From assembly GCA_963576735.1 (NCBI GenBank), contig OY755177.1, positions 18,166,001 through 18,230,000 on the forward strand: a DNA stretch of 64,000 nt, in the 5' to 3' direction. The translations under genes and the position numbers were made by a program. This stretch comes from Bedellia somnulentella. Taxonomy: Eukaryota; Arthropoda; Insecta; Lepidoptera; Bedelliidae. Of this stretch, positions 10,903-20,290 are shown in pieces (position 1 is the stretch's first letter; every line of letters starts with the position of its first letter). The notes under the pieces were generated by a model that had not been told where the DNA came from, did not search any database, and worked only from the letters and a program-made list of their open reading frames with translations.

Positions 10903-11153
10903 CATACATACATACATACATATACTCACGGCTATAAATCCCTAAAAGGGGTAGCCAGAGCTGAGAAATTAGATATTTCTCAGCCACTTTTGGAAGTTGA
11001 GTGGGGAAAAGATGGTAGAATAAAGGTTGTTGGTGATGGGTCTCCAACCGCATCGCCCAAAAAACCCTTAAAAAACCCCAATACCGTTAGTCGCCTCTTA
11101 CGCACACCCACCGGAAGAAATGGGGTAGTGCAATTCTAAGCCGACACTACACA
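10903..11153 (-). repeat. Family B short retroposon, full length
   Basis: CATA tail units at the left, ATACTCACGGCTATAAATCC, then the whole body to CCGACACTACACAGC. It is one of the best-kept copies; a 123-codon frame passes through it by chance. Confidence 0.88.
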
Positions 11154-11194
11154 GCTAAAACTTCTAAACTTCTAAACATCGCTTGACTTTATCA

Positions 11195-11405
11195 CCTGGG
11201 GTTAGAGTAACCACGTTTTGCTTGGACATTGTACTCGCTTGATAGGGGGCAGACCTCTTGCTGTTTTTGTACGAATACACTATCACAATACCAAGAACTT
11301 AGCTATGTGGGTTTCCACATTAACTCTAATTAATTCAAATTAACCACACATATGACTTAAAAAAAGACAAATTGATGTAGGCTCGACTCGGGATTTAAAC
11401 TCACA
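11195..11405 (-). repeat. Family A SINE, diverged partial copy
   Basis: From AGTAACCACGTTTTGCTTGG to the diverged head (GACTCGGGATTTAAACTCAC). It lies directly next to another minus copy. Confidence 0.8.
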
Positions 11406-11416
11406 CATTTCTGCAT

Positions 11417-11790
11417 AAAATAACATAACATAACATAAACGTTCACGCCGTTTATCCCCGAAGGGGTTGGCAGAGGTACCAATACTTCTGAACTCACATG
11501 GCAGCGCCATCTAGTGTCCAGAGAAGGTACCCACGATATTCTTGGACAGTGTACTCACGTGATAGGGGGCAGGCCTATCGCCGTTTTTGTACGAACACAC
11601 TGTCACATGACTAAGTACGACTTAGTTATGTGGGTTTCCTCACGATGTTTTCCCTCACCGTTAACAACCATGATAAATTAACCACACATATGACTTTATA
11701 AAAGACAAATTGGTGTAGGCCCGACCCAGGATTGGAACTCACGCCCTTCTGTTTTCAGGCGGGTGTTCTACCCACTGGACTATATGTCGT
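11417..11790 (-). repeat. Family A SINE, subfamily 2, full length
   Basis: The complete unit from the TTATG tail (ATAACATAACATAA on the plus strand) through GGCAGCGCCATCTAGTGTCC to the head with CTTCTGTTTTCAGGCGGGTG and CCCACTGGACTAT. Its end abuts the LINE fragment at 11790. Confidence 0.9.
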
Positions 11791-12062
11791 TATGCGGTTA
11801 TTATACGTGCGGATTTGGTTATATTAATTAAGTGGCCGATAAGTGGACAATCCCCACTATCAGCTATCGCCCTCAGGACGCCGTTGCTGCTGCCACGTAC
11901 CCTGCGCAGTAGTGACGTAGCCTTCTTCCGCAGAATAGTAGTTAAGCTATCTATTTCTGCATACGCAAACATGGCTGATGCACTACAGTAGCGCGGCAAC
12001 CCCAACAGCGCCCGTAGGGCGTTGTTGTATTGGATTCGCAAGGCATAGAATGTTCTACCCAT
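11790..12062 (-). pseudogene. Non-LTR retrotransposon C-terminal fragment
   Basis: A 90-residue frame reads MGRTFYALRIQYNNALRALL..PRYCSASAMFAYAEIDS..LRKKATSLLRRVRGSSNGVL. I recognise the type from the region after the reverse transcriptase in many lepidopteran non-LTR elements (NNAFRALLGLPRYCSASGMF-like). Only this piece is present, with no reverse transcriptase core upstream (above 12062), so it is a fragment. Confidence 0.65.
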
Positions 12063-12604
12063 TGAGTTATCACGGAAACTTAGTTACTAAAAGTGGTCCT
12101 CCTGTATATAGGCCACCCCCAATGATTTCCACAACTATCCACGTTTAGTCCTATGCTGCCCTCATCACTGCCTTCCCGCGATTATCATCAATGTAAAATG
12201 GTGTACTAGTTAAAGTGTGGATAGTCTCTCAATCATCAGCTAAACTGACATAATAAAAAAGTTTTCATTTTAAAAGCAATTGAAAATAGTTTTTATTACT
12301 ATCACATAGCCTTTCTTTCAGAAAAAAATAATAAATAATATTACCTGCTTTCTTAAGTGTTGGCTATAATTGCGTGAAATAATGTGTAGATATTTTCTGT
12401 TTGTATAAAATATGAATAATAAAGTTATTAATCTAAATTATCATCAAAATATGCTTTCAAAAATGTTTGTGTTTCAAAATCAGTCTTATTTTATTTCTGG
12501 TCAGAGCCTCTGTCAAAAGACCATCAATAAGCATAAGGTTTTGTGTTTTTGGCTGTTTATTATGATCTCTGCTTGCTTTATTCCAAATCCCACTTAGGTA
12601 TCTA

Positions 12605-12762
12605 GAAAATAATAGAATAGAATAACTCTTTATTGCACATCACACAAATTTACAAAAATAATAATATGATCAAACAGTTTACAGTGAGGTACAATTGGCG
12701 GTCTTATCGCTAAAAGCTATCTCTTCCAGACAACCTTTGGAAGGTGATTTACCTAGGTACCT
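12605..12762 (-). repeat. LINE 3'-end repeat (family E)
   Basis: TAACTCTTTATTGCACATCA, then TACAATTGGCGGTCTTATCG and TCTCTTCCAGACAACC form a common interspersed repeat that recurs at 58985-59100 in the same order. The orientation is inferred from the AATAGAATAGAATAA run at its left edge. Confidence 0.6.
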
Positions 12763-12805
12763 ACATTTAGAACGCCAGTGTTCCACAGGCTTGAGGTAAG
12801 AATAC

Positions 12806-12880
12806 ATACATATACTCCCGCCATTTATTCCCCTTGAAATAGGAAGATCGTCACTTTGTACGATCCGGTCAAGCCTCAGT
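12806..12880 (-). repeat. Family D LINE 3' fragment
   Basis: CATACATATACTCCCGCCAT, TTATTCCC and CGTCACTTTGTACGATCC match the 3' end of the 38.4 kb family D copy in minus orientation. Confidence 0.6.
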
Positions 12881-12902
12881 AATCGTCATCTACATTAAAC
12901 AT

Positions 12903-13120
12903 TTGCTGTGTAGTATCGGCTTAGAATAACATTACCCCAATTCTGCCGGTGGATGTACGTAAGAGACGAGTAACGGTATTGGGGCTTTATAAGTGTCTTT
13001 TGGGCGATTGGTATCAGCAATTTAATAATCTTTTCAGCACGCAACTTCTAAAAATGGCTGAGAAATTTCTAAATCCTTAGCTCTGGCTACCCATATTAGG
13101 GATTTATAGCCGTGAGTGTA
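12903..13120 (+). repeat. Family B short retroposon
   Basis: From TGCTGTGTAGTATCGGCTTA to TTTATAGCCGTGAGTGTA; the TATG tail has been lost. Confidence 0.82.
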
Positions 13121-13839
13121 CTTGACAGATCTAGAATACTTTTTAATTTCCAATTTAGCACCAATTTTCTCACATTACTCCTTATTCATTTGAACTTGTA
13201 CTTCATCAAACATTTGACAGCAGAGAAGTGCAAAAAGAAATGTTTTCATTTTGACAGTTGTAGTTTTTTCCACGTCGATACATATATATGTAACAGTATA
13301 ACATATTGCTTACGTTAGGCACCATATATTTATTATGTCGCACTCATAGATGTATTTTTATTAGATATCTGTGGTCGCACTCCATACAAATTCGACACAC
13401 AAAAGTGGACCGCGAGAATGACAAGAATATTTGAGAATTAAATATTTATTTCTCTACAATTATCGACCTTACCGCATTTTGTTAAGACCTATTATTTATT
13501 GCAAGATCTATCACGTGGCTATCGGTAAAACAGTGCTTACCACATGAAAAAGCACTGTTTCGTAGGGCCAATTTCGTGTCTTGTTTGGTGTATCTTTGGT
13601 ATATATGATCGAAGACCTACCTACTCATTACGGTATAAAGCAAAGAACCAAAAACAAACAAGTGGTTGTTGTTAAGTCACCATATTAAGCCAACCGACCA
13701 AGTACGAGTGTGAGACGGCTCGAGTAATGGTAATATACAGATAGTTTGTTATCCCTTTTAATATTATTTTATGTCCTTAAGAGGAAAATAAAGTATTTTC
13801 TTTCTTTCTTTTTTCTAAAGTACCCAATGACATACATAA
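13121..13839. other. Spacer without recognised gene
   Basis: It contains a small hairpin (AAACAGTGC and GCACTGTTT arms near 13528-13561) and otherwise AT-rich unassigned sequence. Confidence 0.4.
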
Positions 13840-14032
13840 TAGTGCCGGCTTAGAATGTCGCTACCCCTCGTAAGAGGCGACTAAGGGTATTGGGGTTTTT
13901 TATTGGATTTTTGGGCGATGCGGTTGGAGACCCATCACCAAAAATCTTTATTATACGATCTTTTCCCCACTCAACTTCCAAAAGTGGCGGAGGAATTTAT
14001 AATTCCTTAGCTCTGGTTACACTTTCTTTTCC
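13840..14032 (+). repeat. Family B short retroposon, 3'-truncated
   Basis: Starts ATAGTGCCGGCTTAGAATG, has a small deletion before CGTAAGAGGCGACTAAGG, and stops near CTCTGGTTAC. Confidence 0.8.
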
Positions 14033-14294
14033 TATTTCTATAGACAGCGAGGTCTTAGTTATAGGGTCCCGTTGTCATCTCTAGGTATGGGACCCTATAA
14101 AATGAATGAAGTTTCCACTCAGAGTTTCCACCATATTTCCACAGACTTATTATTATGATTAGTCTGCGCTTATAATGCAAAACTGAAGAAAAATAACATC
14201 TCTGGTCACTCCAGAGTCCACATTAGACAATAATATTATTATTTTTACGGTAATGTGTTCGAGAATACAATCATGGTTTTCGGAAATCAATAGA

Positions 14295-14563
14295 ATGCAC
14301 ATGATTGTGTTTGGTGTAATTGCTATGATGATTACACTTTTCGCTACTTGCGCAATCGCGTACGGTAGTTCTTCAAAGAAAATTATTTGAAAGAAATGAA
14401 GAAAGAACCCATTTTTTCATCAAAAGCTGCTAATGTACTCAAACCAGTAAAAGTTAAAGGTGCTATATATGTAGAACGAACTAACCATCTCTGCATGTTT
14501 GATGCTGATGTTAAGTGGTACTGTGCACCAGCAAACAAAGCAAGACTCCTGAATAGATATTAA
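14295..14563 (+). pseudogene. Decayed paralogue of the 22.4 kb membrane glycoprotein gene (first exon)
   Basis: The first frame codes for Met-His-Met followed by a membrane segment (IVFGVIAMMITLFATCAIAY). A single-base frame change near 14370 moves the reading to a frame that runs to TAA at 14561-14563 and contains NHLCMFDADVKWYCAPANK. That block matches DNVCMFGADGKWYCAPTNM in the first exon of the gene at 22380. Where the intact gene has a GT donor after GCAAGAG, this copy has AGATATTAA, so the splice donor is gone and a stop follows. No matching second exon was found downstream. The order of membrane segment, spacer, then CMF.AD.KWYCAP is the same in both. Confidence 0.6.
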
Positions 14564-15360
14564 TCGATAGAAAAAGTATATTGTGATTTTTTTCATGATG
14601 CAGTAAGTGATGATGTGAGTCGTAACATATGTAGTAAGAAAGATAGAAGACAAATTTAAAGTAGCTGGTTACGTGAAAAGTAAAGGATAAAATTTTGATA
14701 TGATAAGTTTTGTGTTTTTAAATATACCTTGCTATGGTTACCAATTTTAACAATAAACCATGAATTATTATACAGAAAAAAGTACAAGTGAAAACCAGTG
14801 AAAACTCTTTATTGCATGTGCAATAATATGATGAAGTTGAAGAGTTTGAACGCCAATCTCAGGAACTACTGATCTCACTTGAAGAATTCATTCTTTGTTG
14901 AATAGTGTATTTGTCCAGGGCAATGATAATAAAATATTTACAAATAGTAAAGTTGGTCCATTAGGTAACCCAACCAAGGTTAATATATGGACCAACTATG
15001 TTATATATGTACAGCGAATTTTGTCATAAGGAATACTTTTATTAAAATCGTTTGTTATGGTATCCTCAAATAATATATTTTTGGGTAATTCCAATTGTCC
15101 TTACCATACCATCCCATCCAGGGGAATACATGGCATGGAAAGAAAAGGTAAAGAGAGCTAAAGGTTTTGGATCTGGTCCAATCCAAATTTCTCGAGTTCA
15201 TGCTTTAAACTTTTTTTCAGATACATTGAAAATAATGCTTGAATTTATTCTTCATTTGTTCTTATGACATCATGTACTCTTTGAGATTTGAAAATAATTT
15301 TCCGTTCTTCAATAATCTTTTAAATGAACACCTAAATTTTGAAATAAGCATTAAATCTCA
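14564..15360. other. Spacer with an unrecognised 71-codon frame
   Basis: At 15052-15267 (+) an open frame includes PSHPGEYMAWKEKVKRAKGF, more balanced in composition than chance frames here, but with no splice signals or family I recognise. Confidence 0.3.
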
Positions 15361-15367
15361 GATTAGG

Positions 15368-15524
15368 TAGAATTGCAATACACATCGAGCCCGCAGGTCC
15401 GCCGACATACGTCCGGCGGTCTAGTATACATTATATTCATGATTCTTTTCAGACAGGGCGCTGACTTGTGTCGCCGGGCTTTTAGCAGCGGCCCGGCGGG
15501 CTTAGAGTGTACCGGTTTTTGGTT
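15368..15524. repeat. GC-rich possible MITE with imperfect inverted ends
   Basis: The left side reads TACACATCGAGCCCGC and the right, on the other strand, TACACTCTAAGCCCGC. The inside holds CCGCCGGAC-type GC blocks in an otherwise AT-rich setting. No target duplication was found. Confidence 0.35.
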
Positions 15525-15633
15525 AGGTTAGGTTTGACTTTATTGATGTTTCGATAAATACTACCCTTTGAGATTTAACAAACAGCTAGTTTAAATGTAC
15601 TGGTTACAAGTTTAATTGTACAGTTGTTATATT

Positions 15634-16004
15634 TATAATATTATTTTATAGTGGCTTGATATATGGCACCGTCAATCAAACACATTGAGTTTCTCTGTAA
15701 ATCAAAGTTTTATTTCAGTTAATCTAAGAAACAAATCATGAAACAAATCAAACAAACATTAACTTACATACCTGTAAATCAAAGAAACGACATTAAATGT
15801 TATTATTCCGGTGTCGATTTCTTATTTTATTTAAAATTAGATATTAACTTATTCTTTGTAAAGAGAAATTTTTCTTATTTGACATTAACCAAAAGCGTGC
15901 GTCATGACCGTCACAGTTTACTCTTTCTTAAAAACTCTAAACTACCAAAGAGTTGCTATATGTGCGTGTAAATTCAAATAAAGGAAACTATAGTTTTCTT
16001 TACA
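15634..16004 (-). repeat. 3' LTR of the Ty3/gypsy element
   Basis: Identical over its whole length to 20291-20661 (offset 4657). On the minus strand it starts TGTAAAGAAAAC. It carries an AATAAA polyadenylation signal (minus strand, about 15709-15714). The far end is TATTATA, not the usual CA. TATT lies outside at 15630-15633 and matches TATT after the other LTR (20662-20665), a likely 4- or 5-bp target duplication. Confidence 0.93.
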
Positions 16005-16014
16005 TCTCCCCCCC
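16005..16014 (-). other. Polypurine tract
   Basis: On the minus strand GGGGGGGAGA lies directly before the TGTAAAG start of the 3' LTR, the expected place for the plus-strand DNA primer. It is preceded by CTCTTTT. Confidence 0.88.
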
Positions 16015-16080
16015 AAAAGAGATAAACAATGAGTAAAAGTGAATATAAACAATGAGGTTTATGTTCCCGGCATACACTCT

Positions 16081-19000
16081 TCACACGTAGATAGCAGGAG
16101 CCGGTGTGAGCTTCGATATGTGGAAGTAGTTAGACTCTGATCTCTTGTGATCAGTGTTTATCTTGTATATTGATGTAGATATTTTTTCTATAATCTTGTA
16201 GGGTCCTATTTTCAGTTCATCAAGTTTTTTCCTGTTTAATTTGTTCCCGTTTTCCACAAAAACCATGTCTCCTACGTTGAAGTCTATATATTTTCGATGC
16301 TTATCATAAATTGTCTTGTTATAATTATGTGATTTGATTGAGTTTTCTAGAGCTCTTCTCCTATCTTGGATTAAATCATGTTTAGTTCTTTCCTGTTTTA
16401 GCTCATTTGGCAAAATAGTGACATCTGTGCCATAAAGTAAGTATTTCGGAGCATATCCAGTAACTGTGTGCACTGTCTCGTTGTATTTCTTTACACAATT
16501 GTGTGCCACAGTCGTCCATGCCATTCTTGTATCTTGTTCATTTATTTTACATCTGATTTTGTTGACCAGCGTTTGGTTTAGTCTCTCATTCAAACCATTC
16601 GAGAAAGGTGAGTTTACTGCTGTAAATATGATTTGTATATTCTTCTCATCTAAAAAACTCTTGAAATCTCTTGAGTTGATACCTGGGTATTGGTCCGAGA
16701 GTATCAATTCTATGTCATCACATTCTGTACAACTCTTTATAAGTTTGATAAAATCATTTGCATTTTGTCTACTGGATGTTAGTATGTATGCATACCTTGT
16801 AAAATGATCTGATAATAGGTGTAAATATCTCTTTGTTGATCGGGATCCTCCAAAGCCTCCAATGGTATCGATGGAACATATCTGAAATGGTTTTTTGGCA
16901 GGCCCCAATTGTGACATTAATCCATATTTATTTTTTCCTCTTGATTTATTCTTTATGCATATTGTGCAGCTTTCACAAATTATTTTTATGTTTTTCGTCA
17001 TGTTCTCTGCTGTATACACAGTGCTTATCATTTTTTGCATTTGTTTAATTCCGATATGGCTTAGATCTGAATGTATTTTCTTCATGAGCTCTATGCTTAA
17101 TTTCTCTGATATAATAATTTTTTCTTTTTCTCTTACTTTCTTGTAATACACATTGTTTTTTGTATATAACTTATCTCTCTTGTTTTGTATATATTCATTT
17201 TGATTTTGATCTTGTAAAATATCTTCTATTGTTATCATGTTTACTATTTTTAGCTGTTCTTCTAAGTTTTCTTCTGCTTCGAGAACCGGGTTTCTGCTCA
17301 GGCAATCTGCTTCAACATTATATCTTCCTGGAGAATATTTAATTTGGAAATCATATTGCGATAAATAATGAGTTAAGTCACCTAGCTCTTCGTCTGTTCT
17401 ACATTTTATGTTCATATTTTCCAGTGGCTTGTGATCTGTAAAGACTGTGAATTTTCTGCCTATTAGTAGGTGTTGCCAATACTGAACACATTCTTTAATT
17501 GCCAGACATTCCAGATACACAGCCTTCTTCCTTTTTTGCACTTCATTTAATTTCTTTGAAAAGTAGGCTACAGGTTTTTCTTCGTTGTTTTTTTGTTTTT
17601 GTTTCAGAACTGCTCCTACTCCTAATATGCTGGCATCTGTGTATATGTGAATAGGTAAGTTTGGGTCATAAATTGTAAATATTGGTTGGGAACATAATAT
17701 ATGTTTCATTTCTTCAAATGACTCTTGACATTTGTCAGTCCATATGAAAGGTTGTCCTTTTCTCAAAAGATTATGTAGTGGTTCTAATTTTATTGCAATA
17801 TTTGGCACATATTTATGGTAAAAGTTTATCTTTCCTAAAAATTGTCTCACATTTTTTGGAGTTTTTGGAATCGGGAAATTTTTAATTGATATCAAATTAT
17901 CTTTCAGAGGTCTTACTGAATTATTCTGGATTACATGCCCCAAGTATTTTACTGAATCGGCTGCAAATGTGCATTTAGAGAATTTGAGTTTCATACCTTC
18001 GCTTTGAATTGCTTGAAATAACTGCTTCAGATATCTTATATGATCCGAGAATGACTTCGAAAACAACAGAATGTCATCAATAAAACATACTGTGAACTCT
18101 CCAAGATTATGCTTCCGTATAATATTACACATTATCCTTTGGAATATGGCTGGAGCGGTCTTCAATCCAAATGGTAGACAGGTCCATTGGTAATGACCTT
18201 CTTGTGTCACAAATGCCGTTTTGTGTCTATCTGTGACACGCAGTGGTATGGACCAAAAAGCAGAATTAAGGTCCAGCGTTGAAAAATACTTACAATTTCT
18301 TGTTTTTACTATTAAGTCCTCGATGAGCGGGAAGGGCTGTGACTGTGGTACAACAATCTTATTTAAATCTCTGAAGTCTATACACAGTCTTGATTTTCTG
18401 TTTTCTTCTCTTTTATAGGCCAATGTAACAGGCGCTGCAAATGGGCTATATGATTCTTCTATTATATTCTTTTCCAGTAGTTTTGCTATTTGGCTTTCGA
18501 TTTCTTTCTTGTCTTCCACTGTGCAACGATATGGTCTTTTACTGCAATATTTTTCTACTTGTAGATCGATGTGTGCTTCATAACCTTTTACCTTTCCAAT
18601 GTCATATTTGTCCGTCGCAAACACTGACTGGTTTTCTGTTATTAAGTCCTCAATTATTGTCTGTTCCTCAAAACTCAAGTGATTAATACAAATTCTAAAG
18701 TCTTCTGTTTTAAAACTTTCATTGTAGTTTATGATATTATCCATTTTTAATTCCTTAGAATCAATATCTGTATTTGTTTCCTTAGAAACTCTTTCCTTGT
18801 TTTGTGTAGGTAATTTTTGATGAATTTTCAGATTTTCGTCTTGAACTAGATGAAATTCTTGTATACAATCTAGTCCCACTAAAAAGTCATAATCAAAATT
18901 TTCGTTATCTATCACAAAAACATTCATTTTTTTCTCAATATCAAAGATGACTATGTCCAGTGAAATTATTCCGATAGCTTTTTTGACGCCATTAATCGTT

Positions 19001-19152
19001 TTTAGATTAGTATCATTTGAAAGAGTGCCTTCGTTTTGCTTTATCTTTAATATCTTTGAGTTTATCAATGACACATTAGATCCAGAGTCATAGATCCCTG
19101 ATACTTCAATATTTTTATTTAGTAGTAATTTTATCTTGATCAATGGCGGCAC
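16081..19152 (-). CDS. pol: Pol polyprotein (protease, reverse transcriptase, RNase H, integrase)
   Basis: This frame of about 1023 codons makes the enzymes for reverse transcription and integration. Aspartic protease: DSGSN near residue 22, with VGLD near 92. Reverse transcriptase: LCIDFRDLN, LPFGLKTAPAIFQ, then CFIDDILLFS, the catalytic FIDD version of YxDD. RNase H: YTDAS and FTDHKPLE. Integrase: an HHCC-type zinc region ending CESCTIC, then the DDE triad seen as SIDTIGG, LSDQYPG and SNGLNE. The C-terminal part has KIGPYKII, the GPY/F module. The codon at 19152 is GTG and is not a real start: entry is by -1 frameshift from gag at 19158-19164. No internal stop or frame break was seen. Confidence 0.95.
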   Translation of the reverse strand: MPPLIKIKLLLNKNIEVSGIYDSGSNVSLINSKILKIKQNEGTLSNDTNLKTINGVKKAIGIISLDIVIFDIEKKMNVFVIDNENFDYDFLVGLDCIQEFHLVQDENLKIHQKLPTQNKERVSKETNTDIDSKELKMDNIINYNESFKTEDFRICINHLSFEEQTIIEDLITENQSVFATDKYDIGKVKGYEAHIDLQVEKYCSKRPYRCTVEDKKEIESQIAKLLEKNIIEESYSPFAAPVTLAYKREENRKSRLCIDFRDLNKIVVPQSQPFPLIEDLIVKTRNCKYFSTLDLNSAFWSIPLRVTDRHKTAFVTQEGHYQWTCLPFGLKTAPAIFQRIMCNIIRKHNLGEFTVCFIDDILLFSKSFSDHIRYLKQLFQAIQSEGMKLKFSKCTFAADSVKYLGHVIQNNSVRPLKDNLISIKNFPIPKTPKNVRQFLGKINFYHKYVPNIAIKLEPLHNLLRKGQPFIWTDKCQESFEEMKHILCSQPIFTIYDPNLPIHIYTDASILGVGAVLKQKQKNNEEKPVAYFSKKLNEVQKRKKAVYLECLAIKECVQYWQHLLIGRKFTVFTDHKPLENMNIKCRTDEELGDLTHYLSQYDFQIKYSPGRYNVEADCLSRNPVLEAEENLEEQLKIVNMITIEDILQDQNQNEYIQNKRDKLYTKNNVYYKKVREKEKIIISEKLSIELMKKIHSDLSHIGIKQMQKMISTVYTAENMTKNIKIICESCTICIKNKSRGKNKYGLMSQLGPAKKPFQICSIDTIGGFGGSRSTKRYLHLLSDHFTRYAYILTSSRQNANDFIKLIKSCTECDDIELILSDQYPGINSRDFKSFLDEKNIQIIFTAVNSPFSNGLNERLNQTLVNKIRCKINEQDTRMAWTTVAHNCVKKYNETVHTVTGYAPKYLLYGTDVTILPNELKQERTKHDLIQDRRRALENSIKSHNYNKTIYDKHRKYIDFNVGDMVFVENGNKLNRKKLDELKIGPYKIIEKISTSIYKINTDHKRSESNYFHISKLTPAPAIYV

Positions 19153-19154
19153 TA

Positions 19155-20267
19155 TTAGTTTTTTTGGTCTTCGTACTGCAATTCACATTCCAACTCTGAA
19201 TTATTGATAAGTTTTATCTGTTTTTTATCTTTTTCCGTATTCAATTTTGGTTTGAACCAACAAGAATCTTCTGGGTGGTAGCGGTCTCCTTTATTCAATT
19301 TATCACAGATATTACATTTTTCTCTAACCGGTTTACTATCTTTTTTTCTTTTTATAATTCTTCGTTTTTGCACCAAGTGTTCTAGTCTGCCAAGTTCATT
19401 GAATAAGTCTTTAGCATGAACTATTTCTTCTTTGTTAATCCTATCTGTTATAAAATCTGGTAAGCCGACTGCGATTATGTCAATTAGGGTCCCTTCATCC
19501 ATTGTTTTTCTTATCTCCAATAAAAGTCTTTCTTTTTTCACTGCATATTCTACCAAAGATCCTGTTTGGTACTTGAAAGTCAAAGCATATTTGCTGTCAG
19601 TCCAACCTTTACTGGTGTATGTTTGTAAAAAACTTGATTTCCATTCTGACCACTCAGATTGTAATCCAAACTTTATCATCATGGAGGAGTACCAATCTAT
19701 GCATGTTTTATCAAGAAAAAGTCTGAGAATTTCAATCTTTTCTTCCTCTTTTACAATGTTAAATCTTTCACATTCTTTTTCGAATACTTCCATCCACTGA
19801 CATGCTCTTGAATTTCTTCCGCTAAATTTTTCAATCACAACTCTTTCAGCTAACTTTTTCATACTCTTCTTTTCTTCATTCTGTTTGTCTTCAACCAATT
19901 TTTCCAAAATCTTCACTATAGGATCCTCTAATGTCATTTTACTCACAGCTGGTGACTGTTCTTGGTTAATTTCTTCTAGAAATTGGTCCTGAAAAATCAT
20001 GTTTCCAGTCTCATCAACATATGTTTTTAAAATTTCTTCTGTTGTTTTTATCCAAACATTTCTAGTTTGATATCTCTTTTTCAATGTACTTTTTAATGTA
20101 ACGTATGTTTTCGTGGTTTGAATATGTTTATGAAGTGATATTGCTTGATACTCTTCAGGAACCAGGTAAACTTTGTCATCTAGTGTGGCAATTGAGGTTA
20201 TGGCAATGAAGTTTGACTTTCCGTCCACTGTTGGTTTAATTTGAAAAGTAAATTTTAGTTTCTCCAT
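19155..20267 (-). CDS. gag: Gag protein
   Basis: 370 codons from an ATG only 23 bases after the 5' LTR. Gag forms the virus-like particle and binds RNA. A long helical, Lys- and Glu-rich middle (about residues 120-310, including WMEVFEKECERFNI) fits the capsid part of Ty3/gypsy Gag. Near residue 318 lies a zinc-knuckle-like CNICDKLNKGDRYHPEDSC, that is C-X2-C-X9-H-X4-C, longer than the usual C-X2-C-X4-H-X4-C. The stop (TAA, then TAG) follows directly on the slippery heptamer. Assignment rests on position before pol, size and the knuckle. Confidence 0.9.
   Translation of the reverse strand: MEKLKFTFQIKPTVDGKSNFIAITSIATLDDKVYLVPEEYQAISLHKHIQTTKTYVTLKSTLKKRYQTRNVWIKTTEEILKTYVDETGNMIFQDQFLEEINQEQSPAVSKMTLEDPIVKILEKLVEDKQNEEKKSMKKLAERVVIEKFSGRNSRACQWMEVFEKECERFNIVKEEEKIEILRLFLDKTCIDWYSSMMIKFGLQSEWSEWKSSFLQTYTSKGWTDSKYALTFKYQTGSLVEYAVKKERLLLEIRKTMDEGTLIDIIAVGLPDFITDRINKEEIVHAKDLFNELGRLEHLVQKRRIIKRKKDSKPVREKCNICDKLNKGDRYHPEDSCWFKPKLNTEKDKKQIKLINNSELECELQYEDQKN
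19158..19164 (-). promoter_or_regulatory. -1 ribosomal frameshift site A-AAA-AAC
   Basis: In the gag frame the last codons read CAA AAA AAC TAA. The heptamer A AAA AAC is in the correct X XXY YYZ phase. A -1 slip moves ribosomes into the pol frame, which is open from here. Such sites set the Gag to Gag-Pol ratio. No downstream pseudoknot was worked out. Confidence 0.85.
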
Positions 20268-20290
20268 TTTTGTGACAGTTAATGTCGTTT
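20268..20290 (-). other. Very short leader between 5' LTR and gag
   Basis: Only 23 bases (minus strand AAACGACATTAACTGTCACA then AAA) separate LTR and gag ATG. A primer binding site normally starts TGG right after the LTR, complementary to a tRNA CCA end. No TGG occurs in the leader. Confidence 0.75.

Noticed and set aside
13528..13561. Possible microRNA hairpin (AAACAGTGC/GCACTGTTT)
   Set aside because: The stem is only nine base pairs with a large loop.
15738..15971. 77-codon frame present twice (also 20395-20628)
   Set aside because: It lies wholly in the LTRs, on the strand opposite to the element; it is duplicated only because the LTRs are.
16466..18686. Several plus-strand frames of 60-113 codons
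   Set aside because: They are shadows opposite the pol gene.
19432..19800. 122-codon plus-strand frame
   Set aside because: Shadow opposite gag; no features of its own.
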